Part shown: piece by piece, positions 7,922-17,045 of the stretch
How the letters are laid out: every line of letters begins with the position of its first letter
How positions within the stretch are numbered: position 1 is the first letter of the stretch
Assembly (NCBI RefSeq): GCF_000472525.1
Contig: NZ_AWZT01000054.1
Location: 1 to 44,478 of the forward strand
Length of the DNA stretch: 44,478 nt
Direction of reading: 5' to 3'
From: Paraburkholderia dilworthii
GTDB lineage: Bacteria; Pseudomonadota; Gammaproteobacteria; Burkholderiales; Burkholderiaceae
Notes under the pieces: model-generated
The model's database searches: none
Seen by the model: the letters and a program-made list of their open reading frames with translations, nothing else
Told to the model about the DNA's origin: nothing
Made by a program: the position numbers and the translations under genes

Positions 7922-9001
7922 TTACGAGGCGGGCGTGATCTGCTTCACCAGGCTCAGCAACGCATCGACGTGAGCGGCCACGCTCGGGTCATAGCGGACC
8001 GCGGCGGCGTCGGTGAGTTCCGGCGGCGCGACGCGAGCGTGGTCGCGATGTGCCGCGACCGCTCGCGCCAGCGTTGCCCGCAGGTCGGCCACGTCGCCCG
8101 GCTTGAAGACAAACTTTGCATGTGAGGCGATAGCATCGCAGCAACCGATGTTCGACGGGAAAATCACCGGCGTGCCGCACATCACCGATTCGATGCCAAC
8201 GAGGCCGAAGGGCTCGTACGTCGATGCGAGGATAGTGAAATCCGCAGCCTGATAACACTCCGCGAGTTCCTTGACGTAACCGATGTAACGCAGCCGCTCC
8301 GATGTGCGCGCGGGCGGGCGCCCCGCCACCGCCACCGCGATCGGCGGTGACGTATCCTGCAACGCCGCTTCGATGAGCGGCAACCCCTTGCGCTCGTGAC
8401 TGCTGGATGGAAACAGCAGAACGATCTCGTCATCCGCAAAGCCGTATTTACGCCTCAGGGCACCGCGAGTGACGGCATCGGTCGGCTTGAAACGTGTTCC
8501 GTCGACGGGCGGATACAACACACGGATTTTTGCTTCGTCGACCCCGTACAGTCGCCGCAACTCGTCGTGCATGAGTTGCGAATGCGCGACGACGACTTTG
8601 GAGCGCGCGTATTGGCGCCGCTCCAGTTCGATTTGCCAACTGTCCGAGCGCTTCTGCGCGCGCCCCGTCGTCTTTAGAAAACCAAGATGCGTACCGCCGC
8701 AGATGGCGATATCGGACGAGTCAACGCGGTTGCAGCCAATCAGCATGTCGACATGCGCCGCGCGGCGCGCCGAGCGCAGCCGCCATGAAAACCAGCGGTC
8801 GCGCAGTTTGCCCGGCAGGAACGACACGTTGATGCGGTGCCGTTCGACCATGCCGCTTTCGGGCAGAGACGTATCGAAACGGCGCGCAAAAAATGCAAGT
8901 TCGACGCCGCGTGCCGCGAAGCCTCGCACGAGATCCATCGCATAGCGTTCTAGGCCGCCGCTGTGCTGCAATGCGTTGCTGGAAAGTCCAAGTTTCATCA
9001 T
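7922..9001 (-). CDS. GT4-family glycosyltransferase (second)
   Basis: A 359-residue GT-B fold transferase. The N terminus MKLGLSSNALQHSGGLERYA has the GG-x-E-R-Y acceptor loop common in LPS core GT4 enzymes. The middle reads VVAHSQLMHDELRRLYGV and YPPVDGTRF, typical inter-domain sequence. The C-terminal donor site is STYEPFGLVGIESVMCGTP near residue 270, the E-x7-E motif. Its role is probably addition of a core or O-unit sugar; the sugar cannot be inferred. It lies about 125 bases after msbA on the same strand, with a 360-base gap before the GT9 gene, so it may be transcribed with msbA or from its own promoter. The ATG at 9001 is followed directly by a second ATG; either could be used. Confidence 0.87.
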   Translation of the reverse strand: MMKLGLSSNALQHSGGLERYAMDLVRGFAARGVELAFFARRFDTSLPESGMVERHRINVSFLPGKLRDRWFSWRLRSARRAAHVDMLIGCNRVDSSDIAICGGTHLGFLKTTGRAQKRSDSWQIELERRQYARSKVVVAHSQLMHDELRRLYGVDEAKIRVLYPPVDGTRFKPTDAVTRGALRRKYGFADDEIVLLFPSSSHERKGLPLIEAALQDTSPPIAVAVAGRPPARTSERLRYIGYVKELAECYQAADFTILASTYEPFGLVGIESVMCGTPVIFPSNIGCCDAIASHAKFVFKPGDVADLRATLARAVAAHRDHARVAPPELTDAAAVRYDPSVAAHVDALLSLVKQITPAS

Positions 9002-9127
9002 TCAGACAGCGCGCGCGAGCGCCTCGTCAAACGTTATCGGAGAAGGGGCGCGGTCCGGCAAAACGGACCGCTTGGTCGCGGACCGAATCATGGGAGTGAA
9101 GACCGCCGAAGGCTGACGTCGTGCGCG

Positions 9128-10921
9128 TTACGCCACGTTCTGCTGAAACTGGATGCGATGCAGATGCGCGTACAGCCCGTTTTGCGCCAGCAACTCGCGG
9201 TGGCTGCCGCGCTCGGCGATCCGCCCCGCTTCCATCACCAGAATCCGGTCCGCGCGCTCGATCGTCGACAGACGGTGCGCGATGACGAGCGTCGTGCGCC
9301 CTTTCATCAGCGTTTCGAGCGCGGCCTGCACGTGGCGCTCGGACTCCGAATCCAGCGCCGAAGTGGCTTCGTCGAGAATCAGGATGGGCGCGTCCTTGTA
9401 GATTGCGCGTGCGATCGCGAGACGCTGCCGCTGGCCGCCCGACAGCATCATGCCGTTGTCGCCCACTAGCGTGTCGATGCCGTTGGGCATGGCCTCCACC
9501 GTGTCCCACAGATTGGCAGCGCGCAGCGCCGCCTTCACCTTGTCGCGATCGGCGCTCTGGCCGTAGGCCACGTTGTTGGCCACCGTGTCGTTAAAGAGCA
9601 CGACGTCCTGGCTCACCATCGCGATCTGGCTGCGCAACGCGTGCAGGTCGTAATCAGGAAGCGCGACACCGTCGACGAGAACTTGGCCGCCGCTCGGGTC
9701 GAAAAAGCGCGGCAGCAGGTTCACCAAGGTCGTCTTGCCGCTGCCCGACGGGCCCGCGAGCGCCACCATTTCGCCGGGCGCGACCTTGAACGACACCTGA
9801 TCCAGCGTGTGGCGGTTATGCGTGGCGTTGGTGCTGTACATGAACGAGACGTTGCGGAACTCCACTTCCCCACGCGCGCGTTCGAGCGGTTTGCCGCCGC
9901 CCGCGGGTTCCGCCGGTTCGTCGATCAGGCCGAAAATCAACTCGGCCGCTGTCATGCCGCGTTGCAGCGGCTGGTTCACGTCCATCAGATGCTTGAGCGG
10001 CGAGATGATCAGCAGCATCGACGTAACGAACGCGACAAAGCCGCCGACCGTGGTCTGATCCGACGACGACTGCACCACCGCGATCGTGATCACCACGGCG
10101 AGCGCAATCGACGCGAGAAACTGCGTCAACGGTTGAGCAAGGCCGCCGGACACGGTCATGCGCATTGCGTAGCCGCGCAGGCGCTTGCTCATCGACGAGA
10201 AGCGGTCCATTTCGTACTTTTCGCCGTTATGGACCTTGACGACCTTGTAGCCGCCCACCGTCTCCTCGACGATGTAGGACAGTTCGTTGGTCAGCAGTTG
10301 ATGCTCGCGGTTCAGACGCCGCAGCCGGCGATTGATCTTGCCGACCAGCCAGCCGATGCCAGGCAGTAGCACCGCGACGATCAGCGTCAGACGCCAGTTC
10401 AGATAGAACAGATAGCCGAGCAGGAAGATCACGGTGAGCGAGTCGCGCACCAGCGTCACCATGACGCTCAACAGCACGTTGAGAATCTGATTGACCTCGA
10501 AGACGATTGCGTTGATCACCGTACTCGCGGTTTCGCGTTGAAAAAATGCGACGCTCGTATGGATCATGCGGTCGAACATTCTCAGGCGCAGCTCGAGCAG
10601 AATCTTGTTCGATACGTAAGCGAGCAGGTAGCCGGACGCGTATTGCGACACACCGCGGATCAGCGCGAGACCGATCACGGCGACCGGCACGAACCATTTG
10701 GCGCTGTCGCTCGCATGGGCGCCGAAACCTTTATCCAGCAGCGGCTTGAGCAGCGCAGGGATGGCGGCGTCGGTGGCCGCGCTCGCCGCCATTGCGACGA
10801 TCGCCCCGATGATCACCCAAAGCAGCGGCTTGACGAACGGCCACAGGCGCCGGAAAACGACGGCTGGGGACGACGCCTCACCGGAACCGATGGGTTTGCT
10901 TAACGTTGGCTTCGCGCTCAA
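9128..10921 (-). CDS. msbA: MsbA, lipid A export ABC transporter (permease-ATPase)
   Basis: A half-transporter that flips lipid A-core across the inner membrane as a homodimer. About six membrane helices occupy residues 30-310. The nucleotide-binding domain has Walker A GPSGSGKT at 390-397, a signature LSGGQRQRLAIAR and Walker B ILILDEATSALD. I choose a TTG start at 10921: it has a good ribosome site (AGAGGA, 4 bases away) and gives 597 residues, the usual MsbA length (about 580-600). The first ATG in frame (11062) adds 47 Arg-rich residues without family likeness. Placement between two LPS glycosyltransferase genes fits MsbA better than a drug exporter of the same fold, though substrate is inferred from family and context. 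Confidence 0.88.
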   Translation of the reverse strand: MSAKPTLSKPIGSGEASSPAVVFRRLWPFVKPLLWVIIGAIVAMAASAATDAAIPALLKPLLDKGFGAHASDSAKWFVPVAVIGLALIRGVSQYASGYLLAYVSNKILLELRLRMFDRMIHTSVAFFQRETASTVINAIVFEVNQILNVLLSVMVTLVRDSLTVIFLLGYLFYLNWRLTLIVAVLLPGIGWLVGKINRRLRRLNREHQLLTNELSYIVEETVGGYKVVKVHNGEKYEMDRFSSMSKRLRGYAMRMTVSGGLAQPLTQFLASIALAVVITIAVVQSSSDQTTVGGFVAFVTSMLLIISPLKHLMDVNQPLQRGMTAAELIFGLIDEPAEPAGGGKPLERARGEVEFRNVSFMYSTNATHNRHTLDQVSFKVAPGEMVALAGPSGSGKTTLVNLLPRFFDPSGGQVLVDGVALPDYDLHALRSQIAMVSQDVVLFNDTVANNVAYGQSADRDKVKAALRAANLWDTVEAMPNGIDTLVGDNGMMLSGGQRQRLAIARAIYKDAPILILDEATSALDSESERHVQAALETLMKGRTTLVIAHRLSTIERADRILVMEAGRIAERGSHRELLAQNGLYAHLHRIQFQQNVA

Positions 10922-11086
10922 GGAATCCTCTGGGAATGCGGGACGAGATTCGCGCCGGCACCCGGTTGCCCGCCGCGCGAAGTTCGAAAAGGAGCATTGT
11001 AAACGGTTGAGGTTGACCCTCGGCTGACGTTTTGGCGCGACGCCGGCACGGCGTTTTGCCATTAGCGAAGGACCGAACGGGCTGTG

Positions 11087-11092
11087 TATACT
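11087..11092 (+). promoter_or_regulatory. Candidate -10 for the GT2 gene
   Basis: TATACT on the plus strand about 90 bases before the GT2 ATG, in the region between the divergent msbA and GT2 genes. No -35 at proper spacing is convincing. Confidence 0.22.
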
Positions 11093-11182
11093 TGCGCGAC
11101 CCGTTGCACTTCAGCGCGCTTCGTTGCGCAATCTGTCCGGTCACTCCGCCTCCTGGCCATTCCGCAATCAGGCAATCCACGT

Positions 11183-11974
11183 ATGCAAGAAACCACCGTC
11201 GGCGTCGCCATCATCACCAGAAACGCGGCGGCGCGGCTGGCAGAATGCCTGCAGTCCGTGGCGTTTGCCGATCAGATTGTCGTGATCGACGGCGGCAGCA
11301 CCGACGGCACCGCTGAAATCGCCCACGCGCACGGCGCCCAGGTGATCGAACAAACCGACTGGCCAGGCTTCGGCCCGCAAAAGAACCGCGCGGTGGACGC
11401 GCTCACCACGACGTGGATTCTCTCGCTCGACGCCGATGAAATCGTCTCGCCGGAACTCGCCGCCGCGATTCGCGCGGCGCTGGCGGCGCCAACCGCCGAC
11501 GTCTATGCGGTGGACCGTCTGTCGAGTTTTTGCGGCCACTGGGTTCATCACAGCGGCTGGTATCCGGACTGGATTCCGCGTCTCTTCAAACGCGGCGCCG
11601 CACGTTTTTCCGACGACCTCGTGCACGAACGGCTCGTCTTCGAGACGCCCGCGCAACGTCTGACCGGCAAGCTGATGCACTACTCGTACGAGAGCTTCGA
11701 GGACGTGCTGCGCAAGCTTGACGCCTATTCGACCGCTGGCGCGCATCAGCGGCATGCAACGGGTCAACGCGCCAGCTTCGGCAAGGCGCTCGGCCGCGGT
11801 GCCTGGGCGTTCGTGCGAACCTACCTGCTGCGCCGCGGGTTTCTCGACGGCCGCGCCGGCTTCATGATCGCGATGTTCAATGCCGAAACGGTGTACTACC
11901 GGTTTCTGAAACTCGCGCAACTCGGAGAGGAGCCGCGCTCAGAGCGGCATCCGCAGCGGCGCCCGCATCAATAG
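11183..11974 (+). CDS. GT2-family glycosyltransferase (WaaE/KdtX-like)
   Basis: A predicted inverting GT-A fold transferase of 263 residues. It opens TTVGVAIITRNAAARLAECL, then FADQIVVIDGGSTDGTAEIA, with the DxD-type LSLDADEIV near residue 90; these are the nucleotide-sugar and metal sites of GT2 enzymes. The small size and a WYPDWIPRLFKRG segment resemble the WaaE/KdtX subgroup that adds glucose to LPS inner-core heptose in other Gram-negatives. The ATG at 11183 is chosen over the longer open frame because family similarity begins at once. Divergent from msbA and convergent with dnaE; its last 7 bases overlap the dnaE end. The LPS role rests on family and position. Confidence 0.85.
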   Translation: MQETTVGVAIITRNAAARLAECLQSVAFADQIVVIDGGSTDGTAEIAHAHGAQVIEQTDWPGFGPQKNRAVDALTTTWILSLDADEIVSPELAAAIRAALAAPTADVYAVDRLSSFCGHWVHHSGWYPDWIPRLFKRGAARFSDDLVHERLVFETPAQRLTGKLMHYSYESFEDVLRKLDAYSTAGAHQRHATGQRASFGKALGRGAWAFVRTYLLRRGFLDGRAGFMIAMFNAETVYYRFLKLAQLGEEPRSERHPQRRPHQ

Positions 11975-14900
11975 ACGATCTCGATCGCGCTGCCGGCGAA
12001 TTGTCCGCGCAGGTCGGCGAGCAGTTCGTCGGTCGGCTTCACGCGCCAGGCGTCGCCCAGACGCATTTCGCCCTCTGCATTCTCGCTGCGGTACACCACC
12101 TGGACGGCAAGCCCGTTCGGAATCTGCACCGGCTGACGCTGACGGCCGTTGTCGCCGCCGTAGCCGCCACCAAAGCCGCCTGCGTTGCGTCCACCGCCAT
12201 TGCCACCGCGCGATGAAGCAGCAGGCACCGGCGCTGCTTGCGGCTCGCCCTTGCCCGCGCTATGCGCCTCGAGAACACGCCGCAACGCCAGCGCGTCCGC
12301 GTTGCCGTTCATCTGCACTTTCACCGCCTCGGCATACCGGCAACGCGCGCGGCCCAGATCCATGACCGTGTCGACCGTGAAGCGGATGCCGCCCGTGAAC
12401 GCGTCGTTGCGCGCCTGGCCTTGCACGACCAGCAACTCGTCTTCCTTGAACAGTGGCTTGTTCGCTTCGAAGATCTCGTTAAAGACCGTCACTTCGCACT
12501 GACCGGTGCCGTCGTCGAGAACCGCGATCAGCATCTTGCCGCGCTGGGTCATCTGCGTACGCAGCGACGCGATAATGCCGGCGACCAGCTTGTCGCGCCC
12601 TTCCTTCAGCTCACCGATTTTCTGACGCACGAAGCGGCGCACTTCGTCCTTGTACGCGTCGAACAGATGGCCCGACAGGTAGAAGCCGAGCGCAGCCTTC
12701 TCTTCCTGAAGCTTTTTCTTTTCGGGCCATTCGGGTTCGTCAACCAGTTCGTGCCCTTGCGAGGGCGCGTCGCCCATATCGAACAGGCCGGCTTGCAGCG
12801 CGTTGGCGCTCGCCTGCTCGGCGGCTTCCATCGCGAGAGAAACCGACGCGATCAGTTGCGCGCGGTTCTTATGCAACGTGTCGAACGCACCCGCGCGAAT
12901 CAGCGCTTCAACCGTTCGACGATTGACGATGCGGCGGTCGATCCGGTTGCAGAAATCGAAGATGTCGATAAAGGGACCGTCTTCGCGCGCACGCAGGATT
13001 TCCTCGATCGCATTCTGGCCACTGCCCTTGACCGCACCGAGGCCGTAGCGGATGGTCTTCGAACGCTTGCCGTCCGCTTCGGCGACCGGCTCAAAACGAT
13101 ATGCCGACAGATTGATGTCCGGCGGCAGCACGGTCATCTTGTTGGCAAGACAGTCTTCGAACAGGATCTTGACCTTGTCCGTGTCGTCCATAGCGAGCGA
13201 CATATTCGCCGCCATGAATTCCGCCGGATGGTGCGCCTTCAGCCACGCCGTGTAGTACGCGAGCAGCGCATAGGCAGCCGCGTGCGACTTGTTGAAGCCG
13301 TAGCCCGCGAACTTCTCCATCAAGTCGAAAATTTCGTCGGCCTTCTCGCCGGTCAGCCCGTTTTTCGCGGCGCCCTGACGGAACAGCTCGCGATGCTGAG
13401 CCATTTCCTCGGCCTTCTTCTTACCCATCGCGCGACGCAGCAAGTCAGCGCCGCCGAGCGAGTAACCGCCGATGATCTGCGCCATCTGCATCACCTGCTC
13501 CTGGTAGACCATGATGCCGTAGGTCTCTTTCAGAACAGGTTCGACGCGCGGGTCCGGATACTCGACCACTTCTCGGCCGTGCTTACGCGCGCAGAAGCTC
13601 GGGATCAGGTCCATCGGGCCCGGACGGTACAACGCGACGAGCGCGATGATGTCTTCGAAGCGGTCTGGCTGCGCGTCCTTGAGCATGCCTTGCATGCCGC
13701 GGCTTTCAAGCTGGAACACGGCGACCGTATTCGCTTTCTTCAGGATCGAGAACGACGCCGGATCGTCGAGCGGCACTTGCGCGAGCGACCAGTCTTTCTT
13801 CGACGGATCGAGACGGCGGATATAGCGCTCGGCCCAGTCGAGAATGGTCAGCGTGGTGAGACCGAGAAAGTCGAACTTCACGAGGCCGACGGCTTCGACG
13901 TCGTCCTTGTCGTACTGGCTCACGACGCCGCTTTCGTCGCCCTGCGTGTACAGCGGACAGAAATCGGTCAGCTTGCCGGGCGCAATGAGCACGCCGCCCG
14001 CGTGCATGCCGACGTTGCGCGTGAGGCCTTCCACGCGTTGCGCGAGTTCGAGCAGCTGATGCACTTCGTCTTCGTTGTCGAAGCGCTCCTGCAGGAGCGG
14101 CTCTTCCTTCATCGCGTCGGCGATCGTGACGTGTTTGCCCGGCTTGAACGGAATCAGCTTTGCGATGCCGTCCGTGAACATGTAGCCCAGATCGAGCACG
14201 CGGCCGATATCGCGCACCGCTGCCTTCGCCGCCATCGTGCCGAACGTCGCGATCTGGGATACGGCGTCAGCGCCGTACTTCTCCTTCACATACTGGATCA
14301 CGCGGTCGCGGCCGTGCTGGCAGAAGTCGATGTCGAAGTCGGGCATCGACACCCGCTCCGGATTCAGGAAACGTTCGAACAGCAGGTTGTAGCGCAGCGG
14401 ATCGAGGTCGGTCACGCCGAGCGCGTACGCGACGAGCGAACCCGCACCGGAACCGCGGCCCGGCCCCACCGGCACGCCATTGTTCTTCGCCCAGTTGATG
14501 AAGTCTGCAACGATCAGGAAGTAGCCCGGAAAGCCCATCTTGATGATCGTGCCGCACTCGAATTCGAGCCGCTGGTAATACGTGTCACGTTGTGCGGCAC
14601 GCTCCGCTTCATCCGGATACAACTGCTCGAGACGCTTCTCCAGCCCCTCTTTCGACAGATGCACGAGGTAATCGTCAAGCGACATGCCGTCGGGCGTCGG
14701 AAAGAGCGGCAGCTTCGGTTTGCCGAGTTCGAGCGTGAGGTTGCAGCGCTTGGCGATTTCGACGGTATTGGCGAGCGCCGACGGAATGTCCGCGAAGAGC
14801 GCGGTCATCTCGTCCTGCGTGCGGAAATACTGCTCGGGCGTGAAGCGCTTCTGGCGCCGCGGATTCGCGAGGATGTCGCCTTCGGAAATGCACACGCGCG

Positions 14901-15555
14901 CTTCGTGCGCGGTGAAGTCGTCCGGCGTCATGAACTGCATGGGGTGCGTGGCGACCACCGGCAGTTTCAACGACGACGCGAGCGCCACCGCCTGCTGCAC
15001 GTACTGCTCGCCGCCCGGCTGACCGCAACGCTGCAACTCGATATAGAAGCCGCCCGGAAAGACCTTCGCCCAATGCAACGCGTTGCGCTTTGCCGCTTCC
15101 TGATTGCCCGCGGCAAGCGCGAGTCCGACGTCGCCCTGTTGCGCGCCCGACAATGCGAGCAAACCCTCGCCCAAGCCGGATTCGAGCCAGCCTGCCTCGA
15201 CTTCCGCGCGGCCGCGATACTGGTTCGTGAGCGAAGCCTTGCTCAGCAACTCGCACAGATTCAGATAGCCGCGCCGGTCTTTCACCAGCAGCAGCAGGCG
15301 CGAAGGCTTGTCGCGGTCGTCCGGATTGGTGATCCAGACGTCGCAGCCGGCAATGGGTTTGACCCCTTTGCCGCGCGCTTCCTTGTAGAAACGGACGAGG
15401 CCGAACGCGTTGCCGAGATCGGTGAGAGCGAGCGCGCCCTGACCGTCTTCGGCAGCCGCCTTGACGACGTCGTCGAGGCGCACGATGCCGTCGGCAATCG
15501 AGAATTCGGAGTGAACGCGGAGATGAACGAAGCGGGGATCTGACATGGGCGACAT
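11968..15555 (-). CDS. dnaE: DNA polymerase III alpha subunit DnaE
   Basis: The catalytic subunit of the replicative polymerase holoenzyme. The protein has 1195 residues, the usual size. It starts with a PHP domain (FVHLRVHSEFSIADG), carries GPGRGSGAGSLVAYALG near residue 365, and has the catalytic PDFDIDFC with Asp406, Asp408 and Asp410, matching the E. coli C-family active site. It also has GYGFNKSHAAAYALLAY near 760 and a C-terminal OB-fold region (near residue 1000) ahead of a Gly/Arg-rich insertion (RGGNGGGRNAGGFGGGYGG) around 1135. The ATG at 15555 follows GTGGAG at 5 bases; a second ATG three codons in is also possible. It is alone on its strand and converges on the GT2 gene with a 7-base overlap. 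The glycine-rich insertion looks lineage-specific. Confidence 0.97.
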   Translation of the reverse strand: MSPMSDPRFVHLRVHSEFSIADGIVRLDDVVKAAAEDGQGALALTDLGNAFGLVRFYKEARGKGVKPIAGCDVWITNPDDRDKPSRLLLLVKDRRGYLNLCELLSKASLTNQYRGRAEVEAGWLESGLGEGLLALSGAQQGDVGLALAAGNQEAAKRNALHWAKVFPGGFYIELQRCGQPGGEQYVQQAVALASSLKLPVVATHPMQFMTPDDFTAHEARVCISEGDILANPRRQKRFTPEQYFRTQDEMTALFADIPSALANTVEIAKRCNLTLELGKPKLPLFPTPDGMSLDDYLVHLSKEGLEKRLEQLYPDEAERAAQRDTYYQRLEFECGTIIKMGFPGYFLIVADFINWAKNNGVPVGPGRGSGAGSLVAYALGVTDLDPLRYNLLFERFLNPERVSMPDFDIDFCQHGRDRVIQYVKEKYGADAVSQIATFGTMAAKAAVRDIGRVLDLGYMFTDGIAKLIPFKPGKHVTIADAMKEEPLLQERFDNEDEVHQLLELAQRVEGLTRNVGMHAGGVLIAPGKLTDFCPLYTQGDESGVVSQYDKDDVEAVGLVKFDFLGLTTLTILDWAERYIRRLDPSKKDWSLAQVPLDDPASFSILKKANTVAVFQLESRGMQGMLKDAQPDRFEDIIALVALYRPGPMDLIPSFCARKHGREVVEYPDPRVEPVLKETYGIMVYQEQVMQMAQIIGGYSLGGADLLRRAMGKKKAEEMAQHRELFRQGAAKNGLTGEKADEIFDLMEKFAGYGFNKSHAAAYALLAYYTAWLKAHHPAEFMAANMSLAMDDTDKVKILFEDCLANKMTVLPPDINLSAYRFEPVAEADGKRSKTIRYGLGAVKGSGQNAIEEILRAREDGPFIDIFDFCNRIDRRIVNRRTVEALIRAGAFDTLHKNRAQLIASVSLAMEAAEQASANALQAGLFDMGDAPSQGHELVDEPEWPEKKKLQEEKAALGFYLSGHLFDAYKDEVRRFVRQKIGELKEGRDKLVAGIIASLRTQMTQRGKMLIAVLDDGTGQCEVTVFNEIFEANKPLFKEDELLVVQGQARNDAFTGGIRFTVDTVMDLGRARCRYAEAVKVQMNGNADALALRRVLEAHSAGKGEPQAAPVPAASSRGGNGGGRNAGGFGGGYGGDNGRQRQPVQIPNGLAVQVVYRSENAEGEMRLGDAWRVKPTDELLADLRGQFAGSAIEIVY

Positions 15556-15900
15556 TGTAACTCCACCCTTCCGGAGATTTCACCGCAAAACCGCGCGTTG
15601 GCCATCTGGCCTGGGACGTTGACGTGGCAACGCCGCGCATCGGCGCCTTCAGGCTTTTTGCGAGTTTTCCTGGCCGCGTACGGGCCCGATGCACGCAAGT
15701 TTGTCCGCCGGTTGTGCTAGCGCAACCGACTGGCCATTCGGCCGAGTCGGGGAAAGCGCCGGCTTGAGGGATAATATGGGTTTCGCCTGTTCGACGTGGC
15801 TGCGGGCTGCGGGCTGCGGGCTTTCAAGCACGCGACCGACTGACAGCAGCACACCGCGCCGGTCTCACACGACGCCGCCACTAATTACCGCTGGACATCC
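15556..15900. other. dnaE-trhO divergent intergenic region
   Basis: 345 bases between divergent genes. A GATAAT at 15770-15775 on the plus strand is a plausible -10 for trhO, about 125 bases before its ATG, without a clear -35. A short GC-rich tandem repeat (GCTGCGG three times, around 15798-15821) follows. No gene is supported. Confidence 0.35.
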
Positions 15901-16764
15901 ATGAGTATCGTCAATCTCGCCGCGTATCACTTCGCGACCATCGAAGACACCGCCGCATGGCGCTCGCACGTTACCGAGCGCTGCAACGCGCTAGGCTTGC
16001 GCGGCACCGTTCTGCTCGCGCCGGAAGGCATCAACCTGTTCGTCGCGGGCACGCGCGAGAACACGGACGCGTTCATCCACTACATCCGCCACGATCCGCT
16101 CTTCGAGGGCAAGTTCGCGAACCTGCAATTCAAGGAAAGCGTGTCGGAGAAACAGCCGTTCACGCGCATGCTGGTCAAGCTCAAACGCGAAATCATCACG
16201 ATGAAAAAGCCGGCCATTCGTCCCGAGTTGGGCCGCGCGCCGTTCGTCGACGCGCCCACGCTGAAAGCCTGGCTCGACCGCGGCTACGACGACGAGGGCC
16301 GCCCGGTCGTCATGCTCGACACGCGCAACGCGTTCGAAGTGGACGTGGGAACGTTCGACAACGCGCTCGACTATCGCATCACGAAGTTCAGCGAGTTTCC
16401 GGAAGTGATCGAGCAGAACCGCGCCGACCTCGAAGGCAAGACCGTGGTGTCGTTCTGCACGGGCGGGATTCGCTGCGAGAAGGCCGCGATCCACATGAAG
16501 GAAGTGGGTATCGAGCACGTCTATCAACTCGAGGGCGGCATCCTGAAGTATTTCGAGGAAGTGGGCGGCGCCCATTACCACGGCGATTGCTTCGTGTTCG
16601 ATTACCGCACTGCGCTTGACCCGCAGCTTCAGCCGACCGCGACCGCGCAATGCTTCGGCTGCCGCGCGGTGGTCACGCCCGAAGCACAGAAGTCGCCCAT
16701 GTATGTGGCGGGAAAAACGTGTCCGGAATGCCATCCGGACAGCAAGGCGGCTCGCGCTGCCTGA
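15901..16764 (+). CDS. trhO: tRNA uridine(34) hydroxylase TrhO (rhodanese family, YceA)
   Basis: TrhO hydroxylates U34 in the anticodon of certain tRNAs, the first step to 5-methoxy- or 5-carboxymethoxyuridine, using oxygen. The protein has 287 residues. The N-terminal half (GLRGTVLLAPEGINLFVAGT, near 32-51) is the acylphosphatase-like UPF0176 domain. The rhodanese domain holds VVSFCTGGIRCEKAAIHMK with the catalytic-loop Cys186 and a second Cys192. A C-terminal CFGC and CPEC pair looks like a zinc site, as in many beta-proteobacterial members. The ATG follows only a weak TGGA ribosome site, but the MSIVNLAAYHF start fits the family. No close operon partner; gluQ starts about 280 bases downstream on the same strand and also acts on anticodon position 34. 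Confidence 0.93.
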   Translation: MSIVNLAAYHFATIEDTAAWRSHVTERCNALGLRGTVLLAPEGINLFVAGTRENTDAFIHYIRHDPLFEGKFANLQFKESVSEKQPFTRMLVKLKREIITMKKPAIRPELGRAPFVDAPTLKAWLDRGYDDEGRPVVMLDTRNAFEVDVGTFDNALDYRITKFSEFPEVIEQNRADLEGKTVVSFCTGGIRCEKAAIHMKEVGIEHVYQLEGGILKYFEEVGGAHYHGDCFVFDYRTALDPQLQPTATAQCFGCRAVVTPEAQKSPMYVAGKTCPECHPDSKAARAA

Positions 16765-17045
16765 AAGCGATGGAGCCTGCTGGCGCCGGGCGGGCGTTGG
16801 CTGGTGGCGGGCCTCCTGCTCACGGATGTGCTAGTGGGCTCCGTGAGGCACGTTGCGGCTTGACGCATCCGACGCGTCCATCGCGTCGCATCTCGGCTTG
16901 GGTCGGTCGCTTGTATGGAGCGCAGCACTTGCAGCTAAACGCGCCCGTTATTTCGGCCCGCGCTCAGTTTGCCGCCGAACGCGTCGATCAGATTTGCGCG
17001 CAGCACGCGCGGTTCAACACAACCTGAACCCTAACGCATCGACCC

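Noticed and set aside
3845..11974. LPS glycosyltransferase cluster as a recently acquired O-antigen island
   Set aside because: Base composition and codon use look like the neighbours, there are no mobile-element traces, and MsbA in the locus suggests a resident core locus.
12238..15543. 1101-codon open frame on the plus strand
   Set aside because: It is fully antisense to dnaE, rich in Arg/His/Gln, and has no family likeness. Long opposite-strand frames are expected at this GC content.
15798..15821. GCTGCGG triplicate before trhO as a regulatory element
   Set aside because: Too short and low in complexity to claim anything beyond a local duplication.
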